In this document: piece by piece, positions 41,948-50,297 of the stretch
Layout of the letters: each line of letters opens with the position of its first letter
Position numbering within the stretch: position 1 is the first letter of the stretch
From: JBCDHN01 sp965224535
GTDB lineage: Bacteria > Verrucomicrobiota > Verrucomicrobiia > Verrucomicrobiales > DEV007
Direction: 5' to 3'
DNA: 64,000 bases
NCBI GenBank assembly: GCA_965224535.1
Contig: CBDCZR010000020.1
Coordinates: forward strand, 16,848-80,847
Notes under the pieces: generated by a model
Databases searched by the model: none
Seen by the model: the letters and a program-made list of their open reading frames with translations, nothing else
What the model was told of the DNA's origin: nothing
Translations under genes and position numbers: made by a program

Positions 41948-42664
41948 TCAGCCATCCACTTGCCAGGTGTCCAGCAACCCCTTCAGGCTCGTTTTTTTGG
42001 GGACGGCGGGCGTGGGTTTGCGCCGTTGTTTGGCTACGGCGCCCAGAATTTCCAGCAAACCGCGCAGGGCGGTCTCCACGTTAATCCCGGCATGTTGGGA
42101 AAGCTCGTGCGCCATGCCGCTGTTCGTCAAAACCGACGCCAATTCGCGCTTGTTGCCGGCGTGCTCCAGCAAGTGATCCAGGTCCAGCGCATCGCTTTGC
42201 GGCGCCTCGGGCCGGAAACCACTCCGCCGCGGGCCCGCCGCGGTCTTGCCGGAGACCATTTTGGCGGTGAAGAAGGAAACGATCATCTGCGCGACCGATG
42301 GCCGAATCCCCAGCTTCTCGCTCAGCATCGCCACCATGGGATTGGCCGCTTTTTGGCTCCTGGCCGACTTTCCGCCTCCTGCCGCGCCCATCACCATGCC
42401 TAACAAATCGGCCAAGCCGCCGCTGCCAGCGCCTCCGCGGCCGCCGGCGCCCATCAATTCGCCCAACAAGTCGCCAACCATCTCCATGCCGGGATCCGGA
42501 CGCTCCTGCGGCGCCTTGGCGCGAGAAGTTTGGCGAGGTTGCTGCCCGCCGCCCAAAATTCCGCCGAGAATTTGCGCGAGTGGATCGGCTGAGGCACTCT
42601 TGCGTCGCGAGGAAGGAGACGGCGCTCCGTTGGTGAGGACGGCTTTGAGCAGTTCTTCGATCAT
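41948..42664 (-). CDS. Hypothetical Gly/Ala-rich protein upstream of protease
   Basis: A 238-residue protein without signal peptide. A low-complexity Gly/Ala region with LGGILGGG, LLGELMGAGG and DLLGMVMGAAGGG (residues about 28-100) is followed by a helical C-terminal part (AAEELAS-like ELASVLTNSGMAHELSQHAG, then ETALRGLLEILGAVAKQ). The GG repeats are reminiscent of DUF937/YidB proteins, but I cannot confirm that. It is transcribed with the protease gene (32-nt gap to the chosen start) and may be a partner or substrate. Confidence 0.5.
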   Translation of the reverse strand: MIEELLKAVLTNGAPSPSSRRKSASADPLAQILGGILGGGQQPRQTSRAKAPQERPDPGMEMVGDLLGELMGAGGRGGAGSGGLADLLGMVMGAAGGGKSARSQKAANPMVAMLSEKLGIRPSVAQMIVSFFTAKMVSGKTAAGPRRSGFRPEAPQSDALDLDHLLEHAGNKRELASVLTNSGMAHELSQHAGINVETALRGLLEILGAVAKQRRKPTPAVPKKTSLKGLLDTWQVDG

Positions 42665-42791
42665 GTTTCAGGTGAACCGGGTTTCAGCAGCAGCCTTTAC
42701 CGCGAAAGCCGGAGACGCGCAAGTAGCCTACCCAAAAGTTTTAAGCCGCCGCGCCGACGCGGCGCGTGATTGCTCAGGCGGCGCAGGCGGC

Positions 42792-44702
42792 TCAAAAGAA
42801 GATCCACCGCACGTAGGCTTCCGGCGGAGCGCCGGGGAACTGCATCGACCAGTGCTTGCAAAAAACGGAGGCTATGGAGAGCAGAAGCACGGCCCCGCCC
42901 GCGGCAAAAAATCGCCACCGCGCGATTTGCCTGGCTTGCTCCAGCGCCACGGCAACGATGAGGACGACCGAGATCAAAATCGGCAACATGAGCCGGTTGT
43001 AGAGCGGGGCGCCGAACACGAAAAGAATCGCCAAATGGGCCAACATCCAAAGCAGGCAAACCCAGACGATGGGATGACCGCGCCAACGGCCGATCGGAAA
43101 GGTCAGCCCCAGCAGAATCAGCGGATAAGCGTTGGAAGCAAACGCGGTGAACAGATGGTAGGCGTCGCGATCCACGCTGTAATGCTTGGCCTTGGCAAAG
43201 CCCGTCTCCAGGTTGTCGGCCCAATCAAACGCAAAATAGCAGCCCGCCCAAACCAACCCCAAAATGACGAAAGGCGCCGCCGCCAACCCGAGTTTCGCCG
43301 GCCGGAATGCCAGGCTTTCCTGATGGCTGTAGAAGCCGATGACACAAAGCGTGACCGCCGTGGCCAAAAACGGCGACATCCCGAAAAACGCGAACGGAAG
43401 CAAAATTGGCGCACCGGTGAGCGAAAATGTCCGGAAAACGGCGAGGCTGTGATCCGGCGAACGCAGCAACGGCAAGGTGGCGATCCCCGCCAGAGCAACT
43501 GCGGAGGCGAGCCCGGCCGGACGACTCAACGCAACCAAAACCAAGAGCACCCCGAACCAAACCTGCCCCCTCCACGTCACGCGATTCACAAAACGCGCGT
43601 AGACAAAAACCAGACCCAGCGAAACCATCAGCAATCCGGACGGATCCGTGCTGGCTTTGCCGAAGGCGCGCAGAAAAATGACGTGAAAGGCAGCCAACGT
43701 CACCGCGGTAAGGGCGACCGCGCTCGAAACCCCGAGATTCCTGCGCAAAAACCCGTGAATCAGGAGCAGAAACGCAAAACTGTTGATCGACGCCCACCAC
43801 ACATACGCCGGTAGCGTGTTTGCCCCAAACATCCGGGCGCAAAAAATGACCAACGGCGTCAACGGCGCTTGAGCATGCGGAAATTGGTCGATCATCTCCC
43901 TGGCTTGGTCGCCTTCCGCGCCGGGGGCGGGTTGCATCGCCAAATGCAGGTTTTCACCGTAAGCGGCGTATTCATCCGGATCCGCGTATGGCCACTCATT
44001 CACGTAGCGGTGAAAATAGATGTTGAGGCTCAGCCCAAAGCATCCCGCGCCCAAAAGCAGGAGATAACCCGCCGTTTTTCCGCGGTGAGCAACCGTCACC
44101 AAGACCAGGGGAAAAAACGCAAGCGGCAAAACCCACAGATAACGCAGTGAACGGAGCGGGTGCGAGTAATCGAGCTTGAACGACGGCCAAAGTTCGCCTT
44201 CCGCCACCTCACTGCCCGTCAATTCGCGGCTGCCGCGTTCGAGGCGAAACTCACCATGCGGCGAAACGCGGGCCCGCTTCACACCCTGGCGAATGGCCGG
44301 CAACCGGTCCTGCTGCGACTTCGCCACCGTGTAGCTGAGCTTGATTCTGTCTCCCCGGTGATTGCCGGGTTCGAACGAGATCGTCTCCAAAAAACCCATC
44401 CCCAGCACCTCTTCGGCAAGCAGCGCGCCGCGAGTTAAATTTTCCACGCGAACCACGAACTCGCCCTTTCCATCGGTTAGCAGGTAATGAACGTGAACCC
44501 GGTCGATCCCCGCTGCTGGAGCGGGAAACTCGATGCTCAGCGTTTCGCCAGTCTCCATCTCGATGAGCGGATCCTCCAAATGCTCGCCAGCGAAATCGAT
44601 GACCGGTTTTGGAGGAAAATACTCCCCGGCAAACGCAAGGAAAATCGCCAGGCCAAGAGAGAAAAAGACAAAAAGCAGGAGGTGAAAGCAATACTGCTTC
44701 AA
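42792..44702 (-). CDS. GT39-like polytopic membrane glycosyltransferase
   Basis: A 636-residue protein. A first helix (about 5-25) is followed by a beta-rich extracytoplasmic domain (about 30-175) and then about eleven helices to residue 620. The loop ADPDEYAAYGENLHLAM after the third helix has the acidic D-x-D/E pattern of PMT/ArnT-type glycosyltransferases, which use polyprenyl-phosphate sugars. The C-terminus ends YVRWIFF. The substrate is unknown. No other glycan genes are adjacent. Confidence 0.6.
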   Translation of the reverse strand: MKQYCFHLLLFVFFSLGLAIFLAFAGEYFPPKPVIDFAGEHLEDPLIEMETGETLSIEFPAPAAGIDRVHVHYLLTDGKGEFVVRVENLTRGALLAEEVLGMGFLETISFEPGNHRGDRIKLSYTVAKSQQDRLPAIRQGVKRARVSPHGEFRLERGSRELTGSEVAEGELWPSFKLDYSHPLRSLRYLWVLPLAFFPLVLVTVAHRGKTAGYLLLLGAGCFGLSLNIYFHRYVNEWPYADPDEYAAYGENLHLAMQPAPGAEGDQAREMIDQFPHAQAPLTPLVIFCARMFGANTLPAYVWWASINSFAFLLLIHGFLRRNLGVSSAVALTAVTLAAFHVIFLRAFGKASTDPSGLLMVSLGLVFVYARFVNRVTWRGQVWFGVLLVLVALSRPAGLASAVALAGIATLPLLRSPDHSLAVFRTFSLTGAPILLPFAFFGMSPFLATAVTLCVIGFYSHQESLAFRPAKLGLAAAPFVILGLVWAGCYFAFDWADNLETGFAKAKHYSVDRDAYHLFTAFASNAYPLILLGLTFPIGRWRGHPIVWVCLLWMLAHLAILFVFGAPLYNRLMLPILISVVLIVAVALEQARQIARWRFFAAGGAVLLLSIASVFCKHWSMQFPGAPPEAYVRWIFF

Positions 44703-44852
44703 AAAATGCAGGCGGGGAGGGTAGGAAGGTTTCGGTTTCTAGGAGTGAGACGGCATTGTGGGATTAGCTGTGGTGGAAACACAAGATTTTTCTGAAATTT
44801 TTGGATTCCCGTGCTTGTTGTCGTCGCCACTATTTTTTGAAGGGTGAAATCC

Positions 44853-44872
44853 ACGGGGCACTTGCACCCCGT
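44853..44872 (+). promoter_or_regulatory. Inverted repeat upstream of metal-binding lipoprotein gene
   Basis: ACGGGG (44853-44858) and CCCCGT (44867-44872) can pair around an 8-nt loop, about 50 nt before the start codon of the ZnuA-like gene. It has no T-run, so a leader hairpin or repressor site is as likely as a terminator of upstream transcription. No Zur box is recognisable by eye. Confidence 0.3.
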
Positions 44873-44922
44873 TAGAACAACGCCCATGCTGCTACATTCA
44901 CTCACAAATCGGCGGAATTATC

Positions 44923-45855
44923 ATGAAACACACCATCCATTTTCTCGCCGTGGTCTCGGTCGCGTCTCTGTTGGGAGCCTGCCGGGACGACGATGGCGAC
45001 GCTTCCGCGAATCCGGCCCAAAACAACGGTGGCAAGCCGGTGGTCCGCGTTTCCAACTACCCGCTGAAGTATTTTGCCGAGCGGATCGGCGGTTCGGCGG
45101 TCAAAGTCGCCTTCGACGCCCCGGGTGACGGCGATCCGGCGTTTTGGAAGCCGAGCGACGCTGACATTGCCGCGTTTCAGGCTGCGGATCTCATTCTGCT
45201 GAACGGCGCGACTTACGAGAAGTGGCGCGAGCACGTTAGTTTGCCGGAATCGGCGATTGTGGACACTTCTGCGGCGTTTTCGGCGAAATTCATCAAAATC
45301 GACGATCAACCGACGCACAGCCACGGCAAGGATGGCGAGCATTCCCACGCCGGAACCGCGTTCACCACGTGGATTGACTTCGGCCAGGCCAAGCAACAGG
45401 CCGATGCTGTGCTGGAGGGCTTGCTCCAGGTGGTTTCCGATGCTGACGACAGCTTGTCGGAAAATCACGCGGCGCTTCACACCGATCTCGTGAAGCTGGA
45501 TGGAACCATGAAACTGGCAGCCGAGGGGATTGGCGATCGGCCGCTTTTTGCCTCCCACCCGGTCTACCAATATTGGGCGCGTGCTTATGGCTTGAACGTG
45601 CATTCGGTGCTTTGGGAGCCGGAAACCGTCCCTAGCGAGGATCAACTGACCGAACTCTCCCACACGCGCGATTTTCACGATGCGAAGTGGATGATTTGGG
45701 AGGGCGAACCCGCCGCGGAGTCGGTCGCCAAGCTGGAGGAGATGGGAATCAAGAGCGTCGTCTTCGATCCGTGCGGAAACGTGCCGGAAAACGGCGATTG
45801 GCTGAGCGTGATGCATCAAAACCTGGAAAATTTGGCGAAATCAATTCAAGAATGA
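44923..45855 (+). CDS. ZnuA-like metal ABC transporter binding lipoprotein
   Basis: A 310-residue lipoprotein with signal and lipobox LLGAC (Cys about 20). The cluster A-I binding fold shows RVSNYPLKYFAERIGG, AFQAADLILLNGATYEKW and, after residue 125, a His-rich loop (THSHGKDGEHSHAG) typical of zinc-binding ZnuA proteins. WIDFGQAKQQADAVL and HPVYQYWARAYGLNV follow, with a later DPCGNVPENGDW. The membrane (ZnuB) and ATPase (ZnuC) subunits are not adjacent, so this is an orphan component. An SD-like GGCGGA precedes the ATG. Confidence 0.82.
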   Translation: MKHTIHFLAVVSVASLLGACRDDDGDASANPAQNNGGKPVVRVSNYPLKYFAERIGGSAVKVAFDAPGDGDPAFWKPSDADIAAFQAADLILLNGATYEKWREHVSLPESAIVDTSAAFSAKFIKIDDQPTHSHGKDGEHSHAGTAFTTWIDFGQAKQQADAVLEGLLQVVSDADDSLSENHAALHTDLVKLDGTMKLAAEGIGDRPLFASHPVYQYWARAYGLNVHSVLWEPETVPSEDQLTELSHTRDFHDAKWMIWEGEPAAESVAKLEEMGIKSVVFDPCGNVPENGDWLSVMHQNLENLAKSIQE

Positions 45856-45943
45856 TTTTTGGCACAACATTTTTCTACGGTCCGCCAAGCTACCCCAAAT
45901 CCAGGCGAGGCGCTCAACTGCCGCCCGAGTGAACCCAGCCGGT

Positions 45944-47425
45944 TTACCCGCTATCCAACTGCTTAAAGCTCCAAATCTCAAGTTCGCCGCCTCCGCCAAA
46001 GCGGCTGAAGATGTCTCCGGCGTCAAAACCGGTGACGAAGAGCATGAAGCCGATGAGCAGCAGCGCGCAGCCGGCGTTGACGTATTCCAGCACGCGCAGG
46101 TTGATGGGCACCTTCAAAAATCCCTCGATGATGGCCATGGTGATGTGGCCGCCGTCCAAAACGGGAATCGGCAGCATGTTCAGGATGGCCAGGTTGATGT
46201 TGAGCAGCACGCTGAACCACAAAACCAGCTTCCAGCCTTCCGGGCTCTCCAACAGCCGAAAATACAGGTGCATGATGCCCAGCCCACCACTCAAATGACC
46301 GGCGCTGACCTCGACTTTCGGCGAAAAAACGGCTCTCAGCGTGCCGAACATCGTCCGCAACGTGCGCACGATTTGGTCTTGAGGCGTCTGGTGTTGCGCG
46401 ACGAGTTGGCGGTCACCCTCAGCGCGATATTTGTCTTCCAACGGGCCGAAACCGAGTTTTGGGCCGCCAATCTGCTCCAGCGTGAAATCGCCGAGGTTTT
46501 CCGGCAATCGCGGGTTCACCACCAATTCCTGCGTTTCCCCAGCCCGAACCACGGTCAGGGTCAATTCGTCTGCTTGGTGTCGATCCATGTAGTCGATGAT
46601 TTGGTCGAAGCTGTGCAGTTTTTGCCCGTTCAGGTGCGTCACCACATCGCCCTCCTTGAGCCCGGCGTATTCTGCGGGGCTGAATTCCATCGGTTTTTTG
46701 GCGATAATCGGCAACGCCTCGGGACCGACTCCGACTTGCCGGAACGGGGGACGCTCGAACAGGCGCTTGTACCAGGGGCGCTTGTCGACGGTTTTCACCG
46801 GGATGGAGATGGTCATTTCCTGGCCGTCGCGCACGATGTCAAAGGCGATTTCGCTGCCCTGGCTGGTGATGACGCCCCATTGCACGCTATCGACCATGCC
46901 GTTGAAATTGGTGACTTCCTTGCCGTCCACGCGCTTGACCACGTCGCCCGGTTTTAGCCCGGCTTTGTCGGCGGGGCCACCGTGCGCGACTACGCCGATG
47001 GTCGTTGAATTGGCCGCTTTGGAGACCGGGTAACCGATTCCCCACACAAAAAACGCGAACACCACCGCCAGGCCAAAGCTGAAGAGCGGCCCGGCAAAGG
47101 CGACGATGATTTTGTCCAGCGGCGAGATGGGCGGCAGTTTCTCCTCGGAATCCTCCGATCCACCCTCCAGCATCGCCATCGGCGCCATTTGCGGCAAAGC
47201 GACGAAGCCGCCGGCGGGAATGGAGCCCAGGCCGTATTGCACGCCGTTGATTTTCTTCTTCCAAATCGGTTTGCCGAACCAAACCTGGAACTTTTCGACC
47301 TTCAGCCCCCGCCAACGCGCGGCGAGAAAGTGGCCCCACTCGTGCACGACGATGATGAGGTTAAAAACCAGGAGAACGATGAAAATGAACCAAATGGTCT
47401 GGAAGACAGACAGGAGGAATTGCAT
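45944..47425 (-). CDS. rseP: Site-2 protease RseP
   Basis: A 493-residue membrane metalloprotease that cuts transmembrane anti-sigma factors. The zinc site is HEWGH (28-32) in the first helix, and the second motif is LPIPVLDGGH near residue 410. Two PDZ domains (about 140-215 and 245-320: GGPADKAGLKPGDVVKRVDG, YAGLKEGDVVTHLNG) lie in between. Four helices are expected. The length is normal to slightly long. Its ECF/FecR-type targets are plausible in this genome, since a sigma/FecR pair sits in this window. Confidence 0.93.
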   Translation of the reverse strand: MQFLLSVFQTIWFIFIVLLVFNLIIVVHEWGHFLAARWRGLKVEKFQVWFGKPIWKKKINGVQYGLGSIPAGGFVALPQMAPMAMLEGGSEDSEEKLPPISPLDKIIVAFAGPLFSFGLAVVFAFFVWGIGYPVSKAANSTTIGVVAHGGPADKAGLKPGDVVKRVDGKEVTNFNGMVDSVQWGVITSQGSEIAFDIVRDGQEMTISIPVKTVDKRPWYKRLFERPPFRQVGVGPEALPIIAKKPMEFSPAEYAGLKEGDVVTHLNGQKLHSFDQIIDYMDRHQADELTLTVVRAGETQELVVNPRLPENLGDFTLEQIGGPKLGFGPLEDKYRAEGDRQLVAQHQTPQDQIVRTLRTMFGTLRAVFSPKVEVSAGHLSGGLGIMHLYFRLLESPEGWKLVLWFSVLLNINLAILNMLPIPVLDGGHITMAIIEGFLKVPINLRVLEYVNAGCALLLIGFMLFVTGFDAGDIFSRFGGGGELEIWSFKQLDSG

Positions 47426-47588
47426 GTATCTGGGTGAGTGGTGACGAAAGCTTGGCTCCTTGGACGAGCGCCGGCAAACATATCATCGACGCGGTGAATG
47501 ACAACGCTTACCGGCGCGGTGAGATTGCCGGGAAAAAGAGCCCCAAATCCTGGCGTTTCCACCAATTTCCGGTTTCTTTGCGCCCGGC

Positions 47589-47831
47589 ATGAAAACCAGA
47601 ACCCAAACCGAGCAAATTGCCGCAAATTACCTGAAACTGGTTCGCTGGTCGGACGAAGACGACTGCTACGTGGGTTCGATCCCGGATTTGTGCGGGGATT
47701 GTTGCCACGGCGAGAGCGAAACCGAGGTTTACGCGAAATTGGTCGCGATTGCCGATGATTTGGTCGAATTCTACCTGAAAAAAGGGGCACTCCCGGAGGC
47801 CAAAACCCAGGCCTGTTTGGAAGTGGCCTGA
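47589..47831 (+). CDS. HicB-like antitoxin-fold protein, orphan
   Basis: An 80-residue protein. The segment YLKLVRWSDEDDCYVGSIPDL, then GDCCHGESETEVYAKLVAIADDLVE, has the degraded RNase-H-like fold of HicB antitoxins (usual GLxxxGxTxxEAxxxLxEAL). No HicA-type toxin gene (about 60 residues) is found in the 160 bases upstream or beyond it, and the C-terminal DNA-binding part is missing, so it is probably a stand-alone HicB-like protein. It borders the nested repeat element at 47865. Confidence 0.65.
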   Translation: MKTRTQTEQIAANYLKLVRWSDEDDCYVGSIPDLCGDCCHGESETEVYAKLVAIADDLVEFYLKKGALPEAKTQACLEVA

Positions 47832-47864
47832 ATTGCGCCGGTGCAGGGAGATTGGTGGGTGGGG

Positions 47865-48023
47865 TGACCGAAACTGAATGTCGCGTAGCGACCGCTTAAG
47901 GTTTGTCCAATTTTCCCCGCGTAACCGGTCGCTACGCGACGGATAAGCACTGGTACGTCGCATCCGTGGGTTGAAACCCACGGCTAACATATTTTGTCGC
48001 TACGCGACATTCAGCTTCGGTCA
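47865..48023. repeat. Nested inverted-repeat element (REP/MITE-like)
   Basis: The 159-bp element is bounded by 28-bp terminal inverted repeats matching at 27 positions (47865-47892 with 47996-48023, outer part TGACCGAA). Inside it, GTCGCGTAGCGACCG (47880-47894) pairs perfectly with CGGTCGCTACGCGAC (47926-47940). A second stem, CCGTGGGT-TGAA-ACCCACGG, occupies 47964-47983. GTCGCTACGCGAC is also present as a direct repeat at 47996. It has no coding capacity and sits between the HicB-like gene and the end of the DUF1501 gene. I found no second copy in the window. Confidence 0.8.
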
Positions 48024-48039
48024 CACCCAGTGGGGACTC

Positions 48040-49470
48040 TTACGCGATCACCTCCTCCACCACGTGGCCGTGCACGTCGGTGAGGCGGAAATTGCGGCCT
48101 TGGTAGCGGAAGGTGAGCCGTTCGTGGTCGATGCCTAGCAAATGCAGGATCGTCGCGTTGAAATCGTGGACGTGGACGGGGTTTTCCGCGGGTTGGTAGC
48201 CTAATTCATCGGTTTGGCCGTGAACGTAGCCGCCCTTGACGCCTCCGCCGGCCATCCAGACGGTGTAGGCCTCTTTGTGGTGATCGCGGCCGGCTTTGGA
48301 CTTTGCTCCGCCGTCGGCGCCCAATCCCTGGGCCATGGGCGTGCGGCCGAATTCGGCGCACCAGACGATGAGCGTCTCGTCGAGCAACCCGCGACTTTTC
48401 AGGTCGGCGATCAATGCGGCGATAGGTTTGTCCACCTGGGCCGCTTTTTTGGGCAGGGAGCCGAAAACGTTGCCGTGGTGGTCCCAGCCTTGGTCGAACA
48501 GTTGCACGAAGCGCACGCCGCGCTCGACCATGCGCCGGGCGAGCAGGCAATTGTTGGCGAAGCTGGTCGAGCCGGGTTTGGCGCCGTAAAGCTCGTGGAT
48601 CGCTTTTGGCTCGGAGGCGATGTCCATCAACTCGGGCACGCTGGTTTGCATGCGGTAGGCCATCTCGTACTGGCTGATGCGGGTGGCGATTTCCGGGTCG
48701 CCGATGTCGTCGAGCGCGAGCTGGTTGAGGTAGTTGATGGAGTCGACCGACGTGCGCCGATCGCTTGGGCTCATCCCTTTGGGGTTGCTGAGGAACAAAA
48801 CCGGGTCGCCCTGGCTGCGAAATTCGATGCCCTGGTGCACGGTGGGCAAAAAACCGCTGCCCCAGGCTGAATTTCCCGCGCCGAGCACGTTTCCCGTCAC
48901 CAAAACGACGTAGCTGGGCAAATTGTGGTTTTCGCTGCCGATCCCGTAGCTGGTCCACGAGCCGATGCTGGGCCGGCCGAAGCGATTGAACCCGGTGAGG
49001 AGGAACATTTGGGCCGGCGCGTGGTTGAACTGCTCGGTGTGGAGGGTGCGGAAGAAGCAGAGTTCCCTGGCCACGTTTTGCAGGTTTGGCAGCAGGTTGG
49101 AGATGTGCATCCCGCTGTCTCCGCAGCGTTTGAAGGCGAATTTTTCGTCGTTGGCCGGCGTTCCCAGCAATTTGGGTTGGGAGCGGATGAAGGCGAGTTG
49201 TTTGCCGACGAACATTTCATCCGGGCAAAGCTGGCCGGTGCGTTTTTGCAGCTCCGGCTTGTAGTCGAAGAGGTCCAGGTGCGAGGCCGCGCCGACCAGG
49301 TGGATGTAGATGACGTTTTTGGCCTTGGCAGGATGATGCAGGCCGCCGGAGACGGGTTTGCCCAGGGCGTCAGCGCTCATCAGCTCATGCAAGGCGTAAC
49401 CGCCGACGCCCATGCCGACCGTTTGAAAGAGTTGGCGCCGGGTTGAAAGGGATGGGTGTGGATCGAGCAT
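48040..49470 (-). CDS. DUF1501 secreted protein
   Basis: A 476-residue protein with an N-terminal Tat-like signal (TRRQLFQTVGMGVGGYALHEL). Sulfatase-fold signatures of DUF1501 include IHLVGAASHLDLFDYKPEL, QFNHAPAQMFLLTGF, RRMVERGVRFVQLFDQGWDHHGN and WCAEFGRTPMAQG. DUF1501 genes normally sit next to DUF1549/DUF1553 genes in the same direction. Here the nearest one starts at 50298 on the opposite strand, with a MenH-like gene between them. The role of the family is unknown, and it may release or modify surface glycans. Confidence 0.9.
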   Translation of the reverse strand: MLDPHPSLSTRRQLFQTVGMGVGGYALHELMSADALGKPVSGGLHHPAKAKNVIYIHLVGAASHLDLFDYKPELQKRTGQLCPDEMFVGKQLAFIRSQPKLLGTPANDEKFAFKRCGDSGMHISNLLPNLQNVARELCFFRTLHTEQFNHAPAQMFLLTGFNRFGRPSIGSWTSYGIGSENHNLPSYVVLVTGNVLGAGNSAWGSGFLPTVHQGIEFRSQGDPVLFLSNPKGMSPSDRRTSVDSINYLNQLALDDIGDPEIATRISQYEMAYRMQTSVPELMDIASEPKAIHELYGAKPGSTSFANNCLLARRMVERGVRFVQLFDQGWDHHGNVFGSLPKKAAQVDKPIAALIADLKSRGLLDETLIVWCAEFGRTPMAQGLGADGGAKSKAGRDHHKEAYTVWMAGGGVKGGYVHGQTDELGYQPAENPVHVHDFNATILHLLGIDHERLTFRYQGRNFRLTDVHGHVVEEVIA

Positions 49471-49521
49471 CGTTCCACTTTACTCACGTTTGGGCCTGCG
49501 CCAATGTTTCGGCGCTGAATC

Positions 49522-50247
49522 ATGATCTGGGCGTTGCACGGAAATCTGGGGAGCCCTCGCGATTGGGACGAGGTGGGCCGGCATTTGCCGAGCTTGGCGC
49601 CGGTGGATTTGTGGACGCCGCTGCCGGTTGGGTTCGAAGCTTGGGCCGGCCGGTTGAATGGCAAGGTTCGCGGCGCCGATCCCATGCCGGTGATTTTGGG
49701 TTACTCGCTGGGCGGACGTTTGGCGATGCATGCGGTGCTTGAGCCGGATTCACCGTGGAAGGCGGCGATTTTCGCCTGCGCGCATCCGGGTTGGCCCGAG
49801 GATTCTCCGCAACGCGCCGAACGCCTTCGCCAAGATCAGGTTTGGGCCGAAAAGTTGCGAACGTGCGGGTTGGAAACTTTTGTCGAAGCGTGGAATTCGC
49901 AGGCCATTTTCGCGGAGAGTCCGATTCCTCCCCGCCAACTCGAAACGCTCGCGAAAAACCGCAAATCCATCGCCCGGGGGTTCGAAACGTGGTCGTTGGG
50001 CCGGCAGAAAAATCTGCGATCCGATCTCGCCCGCTGCGCGATCCCCCAACTCTGGATCGCGGGCGAAAACGATGCGAAATTTCGCGGGTTTGCCGAAGAA
50101 ACTGCCGCGCTCATCCCCACGGCGCAGGTTTGCATCCTGCCGGATTGCGGGCACCGGGTTCTCGTGCAAAAGCCGCGGGAGTTGGCGGGCGCCGTGCGCG
50201 ATTTTCTGCGCGAAACCTTGGGTTCGGCCGCCACTGGTTCGGGATGA
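49522..50247 (+). CDS. menH: Alpha/beta hydrolase, MenH-like
   Basis: A 241-residue hydrolase. The nucleophile elbow is GYSLGGRLAMHA (Ser), followed by AHPGWPEDSPQRAERLRQDQVW, then WIAGENDAKFRGFAEE (Asp) and LPDCGHRVLV (His). The strings HPG...QRAERLR-D-xW and GE-D-KFRxxA match E. coli MenH (SHCHC synthase of menaquinone biosynthesis) more closely than other hydrolases. The N-terminus MIWALHGNLGSPRDW lacks the long leader. No other men genes are present. The stop overlaps an in-frame ATG of the next gene (50244), so they are probably coupled. Confidence 0.75.
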   Translation: MIWALHGNLGSPRDWDEVGRHLPSLAPVDLWTPLPVGFEAWAGRLNGKVRGADPMPVILGYSLGGRLAMHAVLEPDSPWKAAIFACAHPGWPEDSPQRAERLRQDQVWAEKLRTCGLETFVEAWNSQAIFAESPIPPRQLETLAKNRKSIARGFETWSLGRQKNLRSDLARCAIPQLWIAGENDAKFRGFAEETAALIPTAQVCILPDCGHRVLVQKPRELAGAVRDFLRETLGSAATGSG

Positions 50248-50297
50248 CGGCGTGGCCAGGGAAAGACGATGCGCGGCGTTCTCGTGGTAGGCTTTGC

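Noticed and set aside
42246..43814. A 522-codon plus-strand frame over the GT39-like gene
   Set aside because: Arg/Gln-rich antisense frame without domains.
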